Below are positions 36,069 to 43,555 of a stretch of 64,000 nt of DNA, piece by piece (the first letter of the stretch is position 1; each line of letters opens with the position of its first letter). A model generated the notes under the pieces. That model was not told the origin of the DNA. It did no database searches and saw only the letters and a program-made list of their open reading frames with translations. Both the position numbers and the translations under genes were made by a program. This DNA comes from Candidatus Aenigmatarchaeota archaeon (GTDB lineage: Archaea; Aenigmatarchaeota; Aenigmatarchaeia; QMZP01): assembly GCA_016198585.1 (NCBI GenBank), contig JACQII010000005.1, positions 16,118-80,117 on the forward strand, written 5' to 3'.

Positions 36069-36314
36069 CTAGGCGCCGCCCTTCATGCCCTTCGGCACGT
36101 CGAACTGCACGTCCTTGAGGGCGACGAACTCCACCCTGTCCTCGCCGTCGCGGAGGATGATGAGCATGATGCGCGGCATGCCCGTGACGATGTCGTCGAT
36201 GCTCAGCAAGGGCGCCGTGACGGCGCCCAGAACCGTAGCCTTCGACGAGTCCTCATCGGCGAGGAAGACCGTCCGGCCAACGATGCCGGAGAGGTCGGCA
36301 CAACTGCTGTTCAT
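36069..36314 (-). CDS. Small hypothetical protein
   Basis: An 81-residue protein (MNSSCADLSGIVGRTVFLADED ... start) with strand-rich segments VEFVALKDVQFDVP. It has an AGGAAGAG site before ATG 36314. The start region overlaps a possible 40-aa ORF on the same strand. No family recognised. Confidence 0.5.
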   Translation of the reverse strand: MNSSCADLSGIVGRTVFLADEDSSKATVLGAVTAPLLSIDDIVTGMPRIMLIILRDGEDRVEFVALKDVQFDVPKGMKGGA

Positions 36315-36375
36315 GGAAACTCTTCCTGAACTCCAGTTCGTCCAGCTTACCCAGCGTAGAGTGCGGACGGGACAT
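36253..36375 (-). CDS. Possible 40-aa ORF overlapping the next gene
   Basis: An ORF of 40 codons starts at ATG 36375 behind CTGGAGACCGTC, the same leader used by annotated genes of the block (compare the start at 37361). It runs 62 nt into the following gene in another frame. It could be a short leader peptide coupling translation of 36069-36314, or chance. Confidence 0.25.
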   Translation of the reverse strand: MSRPHSTLGKLDELEFRKSFHEQQLCRPLRHRWPDGLPRR

Positions 36376-36397
36376 GACGGTCTCCAGCAAGAGGGGA

Positions 36398-36430
36398 GGC
36401 CGGCCCCCGCCACAGGACGAGGAGCCGGCC
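36398..36430 (-). other. Intercistronic hairpin
   Basis: GGCCGGCC (36398-36405) pairs with GCCGGCC (36424-36430). It lies 8 nt after the stop of the serpin-like gene and before the small ORF at 36375. No U-tract. Confidence 0.4.
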
Positions 36431-36437
36431 AGGTCGA

Positions 36438-37361
36438 CTAGAGCGTGCCGGGATCCTTCCAGCAGTCCGGGGTCAGGTAGGCCTCGAACAGCGGGGCCCG
36501 GATGCCCCTCCGCTCGATCCAGAACAGGAACGGCCGGTCGATCACCAGGGGCGGCCGCGGGTTCATCGGCGCTCCCAGCCGGACACCTCCCAGGGCCACG
36601 GCCTCCTTCACGTGCGCGCCCTCCAGGTTGAGGCGCACGCGCGCCTCGCGCAGGGCCTGGAGGATGACGGCGATGCGGCCGTCGTTCATCGGCGCCTGCA
36701 TCCTCTCGAGCCACGCCAGGTTCTCGGTGACGTGGTAGTCCACCATCGGGACGTGGACGCCTCTGAGGTCCGGGTCCAGTCGGGGCCGCCGGCTGAGGAT
36801 GTCCTCGATCATGGTGTGCAGCTCGAAGGGCGTGGCCGGCGGGGCCGGGGGAATGGTCAGGAACACGGCCGTGTCGGCCGATTGAGTCTCGATCACCGCC
36901 ACCGGACTGCTCAGGCCCTCCGCCAGCCGCACCGAGACGCCCTCCTTCAGGGCGACGCCCGGGAACTGCCGATCGGTCCCCCGGAGCGTGATGGTGACCG
37001 GCCTGCCGATGATGAGCCACCGGACCAGCAGGTCCAGCACCGAGGCCGCGTACCAGCCGGTCTGGTCGTCCGGGCACGACTGCTTGTCGAGCTGGATCCC
37101 GAAGCCGTGGTCGCGGAGGAAGCGGTTCACTGCCTGCACGTCCTCGCTGGCGGTCACCTCGATCTCCGGAATCGCCGCGTGCCGCGCGTCGGGGATCGCT
37201 GCCAGCAGCGCGAGCAGCGCGGCCTGCTGCTCGTTGACCGCGTTCCAGGTGACCGGGCCGAGCACGCGCTCAGCCTCCCTGAGGACGCGGGCGAAGGTGT
37301 ACGGCCCGAAGGACAGGGCCTGGACCGCTGTTGTGGTGGGGGAGGGGAGTGGCGTGGACAT
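36438..37361 (-). CDS. Serpin-like protein
   Basis: A 307-residue protein. The C-terminal third resembles a serpin: VHVPMVDYHVTENLAWLERM in the place of the strand 'PKFKIE...L...LG', AHVKEAVALGGVRLG in the place of the hinge before the reactive loop, and VIDRPFLFWIERRG followed by LFEAYL, close to the serpin signature DrPFlfxI...LFxG. It is shorter than usual serpins (about 370) and lacks a signal peptide. Serpins inhibit proteases. I rate this as a fold-level guess. Confidence 0.45.
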   Translation of the reverse strand: MSTPLPSPTTTAVQALSFGPYTFARVLREAERVLGPVTWNAVNEQQAALLALLAAIPDARHAAIPEIEVTASEDVQAVNRFLRDHGFGIQLDKQSCPDDQTGWYAASVLDLLVRWLIIGRPVTITLRGTDRQFPGVALKEGVSVRLAEGLSSPVAVIETQSADTAVFLTIPPAPPATPFELHTMIEDILSRRPRLDPDLRGVHVPMVDYHVTENLAWLERMQAPMNDGRIAVILQALREARVRLNLEGAHVKEAVALGGVRLGAPMNPRPPLVIDRPFLFWIERRGIRAPLFEAYLTPDCWKDPGTL

Positions 37362-37401
37362 GATGGTCTCCGAGAGTAGGGGGATGAGGATGGTCAGGCC
37401 T

Positions 37402-37434
37402 CCCCCCTCCGGCGTCTTGCGCGCCGGAGGGGGG
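37402..37434 (-). other. Perfect 13-bp intercistronic hairpin
   Basis: CCCCCCTCCGGCG (37402-37414) and CGCCGGAGGGGGG (37422-37434) form a perfect 13-bp stem with a 7-nt loop, in the 83-nt gap between 37445-37954 and 36438-37361. No U-tract follows on the minus strand. Confidence 0.55.
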
Positions 37435-37444
37435 TGGTTGGCGG

Positions 37445-37954
37445 TCAGGTGGTGGCCGGCGTGGACACCTCCGAGGAGGCGCTGACAGGAGGCGCTGACG
37501 GGGGAGCTGCGACGCGCTCGTACATCCCGCGCTCGATGCGCCGGAAGCCCGGGTGCCTGCGGAGCGCGTTGGCCACCACCATGGAGAACTTCGCCGAAGA
37601 GGTGGCGTAGCCGTTCCGGACGACCAGCGCGGCCGCCTCGGTGGGGGTCACCCTTGCACCCGGCTCGACGGTCTGCACGAGGGTATCGTTCAGGCTCAGC
37701 TCGTTCCTCGCCCGGCGGGCGCGCCGCGAGGAGCGCCGCTTCCTCGGCTGGACCGCGGCCGTCGCGGGCCTGGGGGCGCGGACGGCGGGACGGGCTCCCT
37801 CCAGCGCAGCGATCTCGGTGTCGAGGGCAGCCAACTGCCTCGCCAGGCTGGCGCGGCTGGCCTTGAACTGCTGGAGGCCGGCGGTCCTGCGCTTCAGCTC
37901 GTGCTGGAGCGCCAGGACGCTGACGGTGGACAGGTCGGGGGATGGGGAAGGCAT
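37445..37954 (-). CDS. Coiled-coil plus winged-helix DNA-binding protein
   Basis: A 169-residue protein: residues 5-55 form a probable coiled coil (LALQHELKRRTAGLQQFKASR), residues 58-85 are an Arg/Pro-rich linker, and residues 92-150 resemble the small winged-helix unit 'PTEAAALVVRNGYATSSAKFSM ... F..RGMYE' found in many bacterial DNA-binding proteins. SD AAGGAG with the TTCCC-ATG context. Confidence 0.55.
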   Translation of the reverse strand: MPSPSPDLSTVSVLALQHELKRRTAGLQQFKASRASLARQLAALDTEIAALEGARPAVRAPRPATAAVQPRKRRSSRRARRARNELSLNDTLVQTVEPGARVTPTEAAALVVRNGYATSSAKFSMVVANALRRHPGFRRIERGMYERVAAPPSAPPVSASSEVSTPATT

Positions 37955-37985
37955 GGGAACTCCTTGCAACGGGAAAGGGATAGGG

Positions 37986-38570
37986 TCAGCAGCGGACGAG
38001 GGAACGGAGCAGCGCGCGGATCTCGGCGGCGGGGAGGCTCACCCGCTTGCCGAAGTAGAGGGAGCAGGTGAGGGCAAGGACCGGGTCGGCCACCCGGATG
38101 TCGCCCTCGACGGTGGCCTTGACCAGGACGAGATTGCTCACCACCTTGGTTCGCGTGAGAAGGGAACTCCCGATGAGGAGGTCGCCCTTGACGGCGGTGG
38201 CGTCGATGCACAACGTCCCGGTCACGGCCGTGTCCAGCACGACGAGCTCACCCCGCAGGGTGGAGTGGAGAAGGGTCAGCCAGTCCACCGTGCAGTTCTC
38301 GAGCTGGACGTTCTCGAAGGTGGAGGAGTTCACGTGGACGCCTTTCCCCTGGACCCTCCGGAGGCGGAGGTCGCCCAGCCCGACGCCCTCCAAAGTGAGG
38401 TCGCCCATCAGGTCGACGTCCTCCAGGCCGATCGCGCGGTCCGTGAAGTTGCGGATGGTGACGGGGCCGTCGATGATCAGGTCGCGGAAGAAGTACCTGC
38501 CTTGGCCCAGCTCGCGCAGGAACCTGGCCGGGGTCATGCGGGTCTTGTCCGTGGTGGTCGTGGTGGTCAT
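37986..38570 (-). CDS. Right-handed beta-helix (pentapeptide/bactofilin-like) protein
   Basis: A 194-residue protein with regular strand repeats of ~20 residues from 25 to 165 (LEDVDLMGDLTLEGVGLGDL, FENVQLENCTVDWLTLLHS, AVTGTLCIDATAVKGDLLIG), a pattern typical of right-handed beta-helices such as pentapeptide-repeat or bactofilin-like scaffolds. No signal peptide. It may be a cytoplasmic scaffold or DNA-mimic. Leader GGAGAGACCC-ATG. Confidence 0.55.
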   Translation of the reverse strand: MTTTTTTDKTRMTPARFLRELGQGRYFFRDLIIDGPVTIRNFTDRAIGLEDVDLMGDLTLEGVGLGDLRLRRVQGKGVHVNSSTFENVQLENCTVDWLTLLHSTLRGELVVLDTAVTGTLCIDATAVKGDLLIGSSLLTRTKVVSNLVLVKATVEGDIRVADPVLALTCSLYFGKRVSLPAAEIRALLRSLVRC

Positions 38571-38848
38571 GGGTCTCTCCTGGGTGTGGGAGGGTGGATG
38601 AAAGATGATGCAGCCGTGTCCCTGTCAGGTCAGGGTGTCGCCTGTGGGAGCAGGCGTCCGTCTCCCGCCGCCGTGAAGGCCGCTGCACAGGGAGACACCG
38701 GGACCGCCGACTCGCCGCCGGTCCCGGGAGATCGCTTGGTCGTCACGTCCTCAGGCCGTGGCGAGAGGCGACCTCGGTGGCCGCGCAGGCGGTCCAGGGC
38801 GCCGGCGGCCGAAGGGAACGCAGGTTCGCGTCCGGCAGGCATGGCCAG
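38571..38848 (-). other. Structured intergenic region, possible small ORF
   Basis: This 278-nt gap holds GTCTCCC/GGGAGAC (38660-38696) and a perfect 9-bp hairpin CCGGGACCG/CGGTCCCGG (38698-38727). A 70-codon minus-strand ORF (38630-38842) starts right after the preceding stop but has no SD and no recognisable features, so I treat it as unproven. No promoter-like A/T box is seen. Confidence 0.4.
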
Positions 38849-39046
38849 CTAGCCGGACAGCGCAGCGTCCCCAAACAGGGAGGTGAGGATGAGGATCGCG
38901 AGCATGGCGGACGCCACGCCGGCAAGCGCGAGGACCCCGCGCCTGCGCACCAGGCCGACCAGCAGCATGCCTACGCCGCCGAACAGCAGCAAGGCCGCCA
39001 GCACGGTGAGCGTGTGGGCAGCCAGGAAGACCAGGACGCTCCACAT
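38849..39046 (-). CDS. Small two-helix membrane protein
   Basis: A 65-residue protein with two transmembrane helices (residues 3-31 and 38-58) joined by a short RRRG cytoplasmic loop. SD GGAGG 8 nt upstream in the TTTCCCC-ATG context. It lies directly after the ubiquitin-like gene. Confidence 0.6.
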   Translation of the reverse strand: MWSVLVFLAAHTLTVLAALLLFGGVGMLLVGLVRRRGVLALAGVASAMLAILILTSLFGDAALSG

Positions 39047-39073
39047 GGGGAAACACCTCCACGACAGTAAAGG

Positions 39074-39140
39074 CAGGGAAGGGGTCTGGGAAACGGGTCG
39101 GGGGTAGCAGGCCCCGGAAGACCTGCCACCCCCTTCCCTG
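39074..39140 (-). other. Nested double hairpin between the Ubl gene and the next gene
   Basis: The outer arms CAGGGAAGGGG (39074-39084) and CCCCTTCCCTG (39130-39140) are perfect over 11 bp. Inside, GGGGGTAGCAGG and CCTGCCACCCCC (39100-39133) give a second stem, so the two folds are alternatives. It fills nearly the whole gap after the Ubl stop. Confidence 0.5.
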
Positions 39141-39157
39141 GAACGAGCTACTCGGGA

Positions 39158-39415
39158 TCAGCCGAGCTCGGCGCCCCGGCGGAGGAACTCGATCGTCGTC
39201 CCGGGCTGCACCTCGGCATCGTCCTCGACGGGACGGCGCGTCGGCGAGTCGGGAACGGCGGTGAGGGCCTTCTCGGCGGGCAGGATGCCCAGCGCGGCCC
39301 GCAGGTCGCGGCGGAGCGCGCCCACGGTCATGCCGGGCTTGGCGTCCACCCGGAGCACGTTCGCCCCGTGCAGCACCTCCACGGGCGGCGCACGCGGCTT
39401 GTCCTTGGTCAGCAT
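39158..39415 (-). CDS. Ubiquitin-like beta-grasp protein
   Basis: An 85-residue protein with the beta-grasp pattern: strands VEVLHGANVLRVDAKPG (11-28), helix VGALRRDLRAALG (31-43), ALTAVPDSPTRRPVEDD (50-66), and a C-terminal strand PGTTIEFLRR followed by GAELG-end. PRTRC-C type and phage-type Ubls likewise end in EFxRRxGExG. The protein ends in Gly with no tail, so it could be adenylated directly by the neighbouring E1-like enzyme. GAGGAT site 8 nt before ATG 39415. The E1- and E2-like genes follow directly upstream, which is the main support. Confidence 0.65.
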   Translation of the reverse strand: MLTKDKPRAPPVEVLHGANVLRVDAKPGMTVGALRRDLRAALGILPAEKALTAVPDSPTRRPVEDDAEVQPGTTIEFLRRGAELG

Positions 39416-39496
39416 GGTCAGATCCTCACGTGGGATGCCGGGTAGAACACACATCCGCGCACCGCCGGACCCGGCAACCGGCTGTGGGGATTGCGG

Positions 39497-40165
39497 TCAG
39501 GAAGCGAGGACCTCGGCGCTCCGCAGGACAGGGCGCGCGCTGCCCCGGGCGAGGTCGACAAAGATCTCGTCGAAGGGCGGGTCACCCGTGAGGTCACGGT
39601 AGACGTCGAACGCGGCCAGCATCCAGGCCGCGACCAGGGTGTTGGTCGACAGCCGCTGGGGACCGGCCGCAAGGCAGCCGCCTTCGCCCGGGTTCCGGTC
39701 CTGCGGATCCTGAATCTCGGGGTGGAACACGTTGGCGAGGGGCAGGGTCACGTTCCTGCCGTCCCGCCGGAGGAAGACCTGGACGTTGCCGTCGGTCTCC
39801 TCGTTCCCGCCCGAGATGACCAGGACGTCCCGCAGGTCGCCGGCATGGTCCGAGACCAGCTTCCGGGTCGCGTGGTTGTCCACGCAGAGGAAGACGGTGT
39901 CCCGCTCCCGGACCACCGACGGGATGGTCGCCCTGGTCACGAACTCGTTGGCATGGCCGATGCGGACGTTGCTGTCCCGCCGCAGCAGGTCGGCCACGGT
40001 CTCGGCCTTGAAGCCGCGCACGCCGCGCTGGCGGTCGCGGTTCCGCTCCTCGAACCGGTCGCCGTCCACGAGCAGCATGACTGGCTCCTGGCTGGCCACG
40101 GCCTGGGCAAGCGGCCAGGCGAGGGCACAGCCGATCCCTCCCAGGCCCACGACGACGATCCTCAT
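39497..40165 (-). CDS. ThiF/E1-like ubiquitin-activating protein
   Basis: A 222-residue minimal adenylation domain. Rossmann loop VVVGLGGIG (5-12), LLVDGDRFEERNRDRQ (31-46) with the acidic, Asn, Arg and Gln residues that bind ATP and Mg, and FLCVDNHATR (92-101) with the conserved Asp. C164 in GGCLAAG may be the thiol that takes the Ubl. The domain lacks the UFD of eukaryotic E1. In this family it adenylates the C-terminus of a Ubl. ATGA overlap with the E2-like gene shows coupled translation. Confidence 0.82.
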   Translation of the reverse strand: MRIVVVGLGGIGCALAWPLAQAVASQEPVMLLVDGDRFEERNRDRQRGVRGFKAETVADLLRRDSNVRIGHANEFVTRATIPSVVRERDTVFLCVDNHATRKLVSDHAGDLRDVLVISGGNEETDGNVQVFLRRDGRNVTLPLANVFHPEIQDPQDRNPGEGGCLAAGPQRLSTNTLVAAWMLAAFDVYRDLTGDPPFDEIFVDLARGSARPVLRSAEVLAS

Positions 40166-41445
40166 GACGCTCCCTTCTGCTGGCCGTCCTCGGCCAGCGC
40201 AGCCATCGCCTTCAGCAGGTCGGCTGCGGCGATGTTGAGTTCTCTCTCCATCCACTCGGGGTCGCCCGGTTCCAGCTTTACGCTTGCCAGGGACGCGACC
40301 AGGCGGACCAGGTGCTCCTCGAGGGCGGCCCGGATGACTGCGGGATACTGGGCCTGGACCGGCAGAGCCTGGCACGCCTCGAGCACGGCCTTGCCAACTT
40401 CCTGCTCGGCGGCAGCGATCACCTTCTTCCCGAACCGGGCGACTGCCGCCTGCGGATCGATCGCCCCAGCGCCAGTCCCGACGACCTTCCGGACCGTCGT
40501 GCCGCTGGGTCTCCAGTCGACCTTCAGCCCGAAGAGCGGGTCCTTGGCAGACCGCTGGCTCCAGGTGTCGAAGGTCAATGAAGTTCCGTTTATGGGGGTG
40601 AACTCTCTGCCGCTTGCCACGAAGGAGGCGGACCAGAAGGCGGTGATTGCCGCGGTGACCCGCGTGGCGAGGGGGGTGGTAGGGTCCTGACTCCGCAGCG
40701 CGTTGCCCATGCAGACCCGACCGCCAGCGCTGTCCACGTTGGGCAGGCCCGTCGAGAACAGCGCCTGGTCGGCAGACCGCAGCGGTTCCTTGAGGAAGAA
40801 GAGACGGACGTTCTCGATCTCACCCGCCGTGATCTCGATGATGAAGACCACGTAGGGCAGGGACACGGTGAACGGCTCATCGTTGCAGTGGAGCGTGCGG
40901 ACGCGGGGAGCTTCTTCCACCACCACGACGCACCGGCTCGCGGTCCCGGCGAAGAAGCGCGTCCCTTCCGGTAGGACGTCGAAGGGGAGGGACACCCCTT
41001 CCGCGTCGACAGACTCCCAGGCCCGGGAGACCAGCCCAGAGACCGCATGGGAGGACGCCACGGCGGCAGCCTCGCGGAAACAGGCAAGCGATCGCGCAGA
41101 GGCCTCGTGGAGCAGGCACTCGGCGCCGATCCTTTCGTACAGGACCTCGGGAGCCGCGCGCGCCAGGCGGCGCCGGTAGACGTTCTCCACGACCGCGGTG
41201 AGGCGGTCCAGCGCTGCACGCGCCGCAGTGAAGGCAGCATGGCGCACCGACCAGTGCGGGAAGAGGTCGCCGATCGTGACCGCCTTCACCGGCTGGAACT
41301 CAGGGACCAGTTGGGGGAAAGGGAGCCACTGCACGCGGTAGCCGACCTTCCGGAGGCCGACGCAGCCGTCCTCGAGCACCAGCACGGTGTCTGGCAGGGC
41401 GGCCTGGCGCCGCGGGAGCAAGTTCACGTAGTGCCACATCCACAT
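40162..41445 (-). CDS. E2-like (PRTRC-B type) protein
   Basis: A 427-residue protein. Residues ~200-275 hold the E2-like core: FIIEITAGEIENVRLFFL, then LPNVDSAGGRVCMGN with Cys 245 as the candidate thioester cysteine. The LPNV-x(n)-G-x-VC-x-G pattern is that of the PRTRC system protein B family, proposed to be a divergent E2. The N-terminal 190 residues and the C-terminal 110 residues are helical and unique. Coupled by ATGA to the E1-like gene. Conjugation activity is inferred, not shown. Confidence 0.6.
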   Translation of the reverse strand: MWMWHYVNLLPRRQAALPDTVLVLEDGCVGLRKVGYRVQWLPFPQLVPEFQPVKAVTIGDLFPHWSVRHAAFTAARAALDRLTAVVENVYRRRLARAAPEVLYERIGAECLLHEASARSLACFREAAAVASSHAVSGLVSRAWESVDAEGVSLPFDVLPEGTRFFAGTASRCVVVVEEAPRVRTLHCNDEPFTVSLPYVVFIIEITAGEIENVRLFFLKEPLRSADQALFSTGLPNVDSAGGRVCMGNALRSQDPTTPLATRVTAAITAFWSASFVASGREFTPINGTSLTFDTWSQRSAKDPLFGLKVDWRPSGTTVRKVVGTGAGAIDPQAAVARFGKKVIAAAEQEVGKAVLEACQALPVQAQYPAVIRAALEEHLVRLVASLASVKLEPGDPEWMERELNIAAADLLKAMAALAEDGQQKGAS

Positions 41446-41480
41446 GGGAGCAGACTCCAAGGCGCCGGAAGACGCGGAAT

Positions 41481-41858
41481 TCAGGAGGGCAGGGTTTCGT
41501 AGAGGAGGAGGCAGAAGGCCTCGACCCGGGCATGGTGGCCCGGCTTGAGGATCACCCGCTCCCCCGGCCTGGAGAGGGACCCGGTCCCCTTGTCGAGGTC
41601 GATGTAGGTCCCAGCCAACACGAGGACCTGGGCCGGTCCAGTGACCTGCAGGAAGTCGGCCAGCGAGGCGGCCTCCGCCTGCTGGATCGCGACCAGGGCG
41701 CGGTACGGGACCCTGGGCGCGAGGGCCTTCCTCGGCTGCAGGACCGCGTGCGCGATGCCGCCGAATCCAGTCAGCGTGCTGACCGACCAGGGGAGGTCGG
41801 GGAACAGGTCCATCGCGGCGTGGAGGCTGTCGATGGCGGTGTAGGACGGTGTGGGCAT
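41481..41858 (-). CDS. Cupin-like protein, paralogue of 43105-43452
   Basis: A 125-residue protein similar to the protein at 43105-43452: shared blocks are a xMDLxPxLPW segment near the start, RALVAIxxxxxxxLxxFLxxxxxAxVxVLxG, then RPGEx, and a C-terminal VExFCLxxYE. The strand order with the RPGE segment resembles a small cupin barrel, without the usual metal histidines. It is adjacent to the E2-like gene, upstream. Role unknown. Confidence 0.5.
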   Translation of the reverse strand: MPTPSYTAIDSLHAAMDLFPDLPWSVSTLTGFGGIAHAVLQPRKALAPRVPYRALVAIQQAEAASLADFLQVTGPAQVLVLAGTYIDLDKGTGSLSRPGERVILKPGHHARVEAFCLLLYETLPS

Positions 41859-41869
41859 GGGAGGGGATC

Positions 41870-42043
41870 CTACTTGCTGGCCTGGGGCGTGGCCGTCGCC
41901 TTCGGCGTGGGCGACGGCTGGGACAGGGCGATCACGCCGATCACGACAATGACAATCGCGACGGTGATGCCGATGGCGATGAACATGGTCTTCCACTCCT
42001 TGGCCTGCTGCTTCTTGCGAACTGCGGGGGACTGGCGGGACAT
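41870..42043 (-). CDS. Small single-pass membrane protein
   Basis: A 57-residue ORF: basic N-terminus (MSRQSPAVRKKQQAKEWK), one transmembrane helix (residues 20-40, FIAIGITVAIVIVVIGVIAL) and a short Pro/Thr-rich outside tail. SD GGAG in the ACCCCC-ATG context. Confidence 0.6.
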   Translation of the reverse strand: MSRQSPAVRKKQQAKEWKTMFIAIGITVAIVIVVIGVIALSQPSPTPKATATPQASK

Positions 42044-42067
42044 GGGGGTTCTCCAGGGAAGGGCGGA

Positions 42068-42367
42068 CTAGCGGAACGCGAGCGCAAGGATGAAGATGGC
42101 CGCGGTGATGAGGGCGCTGGCGGCCATCCCGAGGAACATCGCCCACTGCCTGGTGTGCCAGCCGAGCTGGGCGAAGGTGACCTGCATGTAGCAGAAGCCC
42201 GCGAGCATGACCAGGTCAAGGCCGGTCGCGTCCCGGGTCACGAGCAGGGTCCGCAGCTGGGACGCCATGAAGACGGCGTTCAGGATGCTCGCGGACCAGA
42301 CACGGGCCTCGAGGCCCACGAAGCGCTGGAGCGCCGGCTTCGGCGCGCGGTCGGTGGCGGTGGTCAT
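42068..42367 (-). CDS. SemiSWEET/PQ-loop-like membrane protein
   Basis: A 99-residue protein with three probable helices. SILNAVFMASQLRTLLVTRDATGLDLVML corresponds to the first helix and loop of SemiSWEET/PQ-loop proteins (SQLRTLL for PQ-x-x-K, then TGLDLVML for SxSLxxx). A SemiSWEET is a three-helix unit that dimerises into a sugar transporter. Its ATG overlaps the stop of the upstream gene (ATGA). Confidence 0.5.
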   Translation of the reverse strand: MTTATDRAPKPALQRFVGLEARVWSASILNAVFMASQLRTLLVTRDATGLDLVMLAGFCYMQVTFAQLGWHTRQWAMFLGMAASALITAAIFILALAFR

Positions 42368-42585
42368 GGCCGCCGTCCCTTCAGTTCGACCTTCTCGCGC
42401 GGCGGCTGGTGGCAGCGGCAGGTGCAGACCTGGATGAGGTGCTGCCGGTCGCCGGGCAGTCGCATGTTGCCCGCGGGGATCTCGTGGCCCATCGGGTGGG
42501 TCGACCGCCGGCCCGGGCAGTGGTGGACAGCGTCGCCTTGCTGGATGGCATCCCTGCATTCAGGGAAGAGGAAGCTGGTCTTCAT
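42364..42585 (-). CDS. Small Cys/His-rich protein
   Basis: A 73-residue protein starting MKTSFLFPECRDAIQQGDAVHHC and with VCTCRCHQPPRE near the end. The Cys and His spacing suggests one zinc-binding site. SD AGGAG 8 nt upstream in the TGCCC-ATG context. ATGA overlap with the SemiSWEET-like gene. Confidence 0.5.
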   Translation of the reverse strand: MKTSFLFPECRDAIQQGDAVHHCPGRRSTHPMGHEIPAGNMRLPGDRQHLIQVCTCRCHQPPREKVELKGRRP

Positions 42586-42594
42586 GGGCATCTC

Positions 42595-43053
42595 CTAGTC
42601 GGCGTCGAGGAAGTCGTACCCGACGAGCTCCCGGCGGACCTCCTGCCTCGCCGTCTCCGTGCCGTCCTGGTACGTGACCTTGGCGGTCACCCTGTACTCT
42701 TCACGGTACTGGATCGTGACCTCCTGGTCTTCCCGGAGGCGCGTCCAGAGCTCGTGGGCCTTGGCCTGGTCGTTCTCGACGATGAACTTGCCGTGCTCGC
42801 ACGCGAACACGATGGCGTACCGCTCGGGGATGGTGATCTCGATGTTCTGGTAAAGCCGCGCACCGCCTTCCGACGTCTGGACAAAGGCTCCGCGTCCGGC
42901 ACTTCCGTGCTGCGACGGCGTGTAGACCAGGTCCGCGACCGTCGCTTGCTCGTGGAGGATGTCCGACTGCTCGGCCGTGACTTCCTCGAACTCGCCGTTC
43001 TTGGCGAAGCACGCGGTCAGGGTGCACAGGATGATGATGGTCAGGGAACGCAT
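42595..43053 (-). CDS. Lipoprotein
   Basis: A 152-residue protein with a short signal MRSLTIIILCTLTAC, where LTAC is the lipobox and Cys 15 the anchor. The mature part is soluble and strand-rich (IEITIPERYAIVFACEHGKFIVEN; VTIQYREEYRVTAKVTY). SD GGAG in the CTCCC-ATG context. Second lipoprotein of the block. Confidence 0.6.
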   Translation of the reverse strand: MRSLTIIILCTLTACFAKNGEFEEVTAEQSDILHEQATVADLVYTPSQHGSAGRGAFVQTSEGGARLYQNIEITIPERYAIVFACEHGKFIVENDQAKAHELWTRLREDQEVTIQYREEYRVTAKVTYQDGTETARQEVRRELVGYDFLDAD

Positions 43054-43104
43054 GGGAGTGCTCCGGGTTTGGAGGTGAGGAGGCGACGGGGGAAGAGGAG
43101 ACGT

Positions 43105-43452
43105 TCAGCTGGTCGCGGCCACCTCCTCGTAGATGACCAGGCAGAACGTCTCGACGTGGAAGATCTGGTCGCTGTCGATGGAAGCGACTTCTCCCGGCCG
43201 GAAGGTGAGCGTCTGGTTCCTGGAGCTGATCGCGCACGCCCCCTCGAGCACGTAGACGCGCGCAGACTCGACAGCCCCGAGGAACATAGTCAGTGGGGGA
43301 ACAGTGGTGTGCTCGATCGCAACCAGGGCGCGGATCGGAGCGTTCTGGAAGAGTGCGTAGGCGATGGTCCCGCCGTCCGGAAACGCCCGGAACTGCCAGG
43401 GCAGTCTCGGCAACAGATCCATCGTGGTGGAGATGGTGGTCAAGGCGGACAT
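43105..43452 (-). CDS. Cupin-like protein, paralogue of 41481-41858
   Basis: A 115-residue protein: MDLLPRLPWQFRAF, RALVAIEHTTVPPLTMFLG, ARVYVLEGACAI, FRPGEVASIDSDQIFHVETFCLVIYEE. It aligns end to end with 41481-41858, so the two arose by duplication within the block, separated by four genes. The ATG is preceded by GGAGTTCCCAT, two nt longer than the common leader. Confidence 0.5.
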   Translation of the reverse strand: MSALTTISTTMDLLPRLPWQFRAFPDGGTIAYALFQNAPIRALVAIEHTTVPPLTMFLGAVESARVYVLEGACAISSRNQTLTFRPGEVASIDSDQIFHVETFCLVIYEEVAATS

Positions 43453-43500
43453 ATGGGAACTCCTCGAGTCAAACGGGGAAGGCGGTCAAGGACAAGGGGC

Positions 43501-43541
43501 GGGGAGGGGGCAGGCCCCGGCCATGAGGCCCACCCCCTCCC
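43501..43541 (-). other. Intercistronic hairpin
   Basis: GGGAGGGGGCAGGCC (43502-43516) pairs with GGCCCACCCCCTCCC (43527-43541) with one mismatch, in the gap before the gene starting at 43452. No U-tract. Confidence 0.5.
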
Positions 43542-43555
43542 ACGCGGTCACGCGA

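Noticed and set aside
31929..36329. Very long plus-strand ORFs (637 and 813 codons) opposite the block
   Set aside because: They are antisense to genes with SD sites and recognisable domains; in high-GC DNA the opposite strand stays open by codon bias. Their translations are Arg/Gly/Pro-rich without domains.
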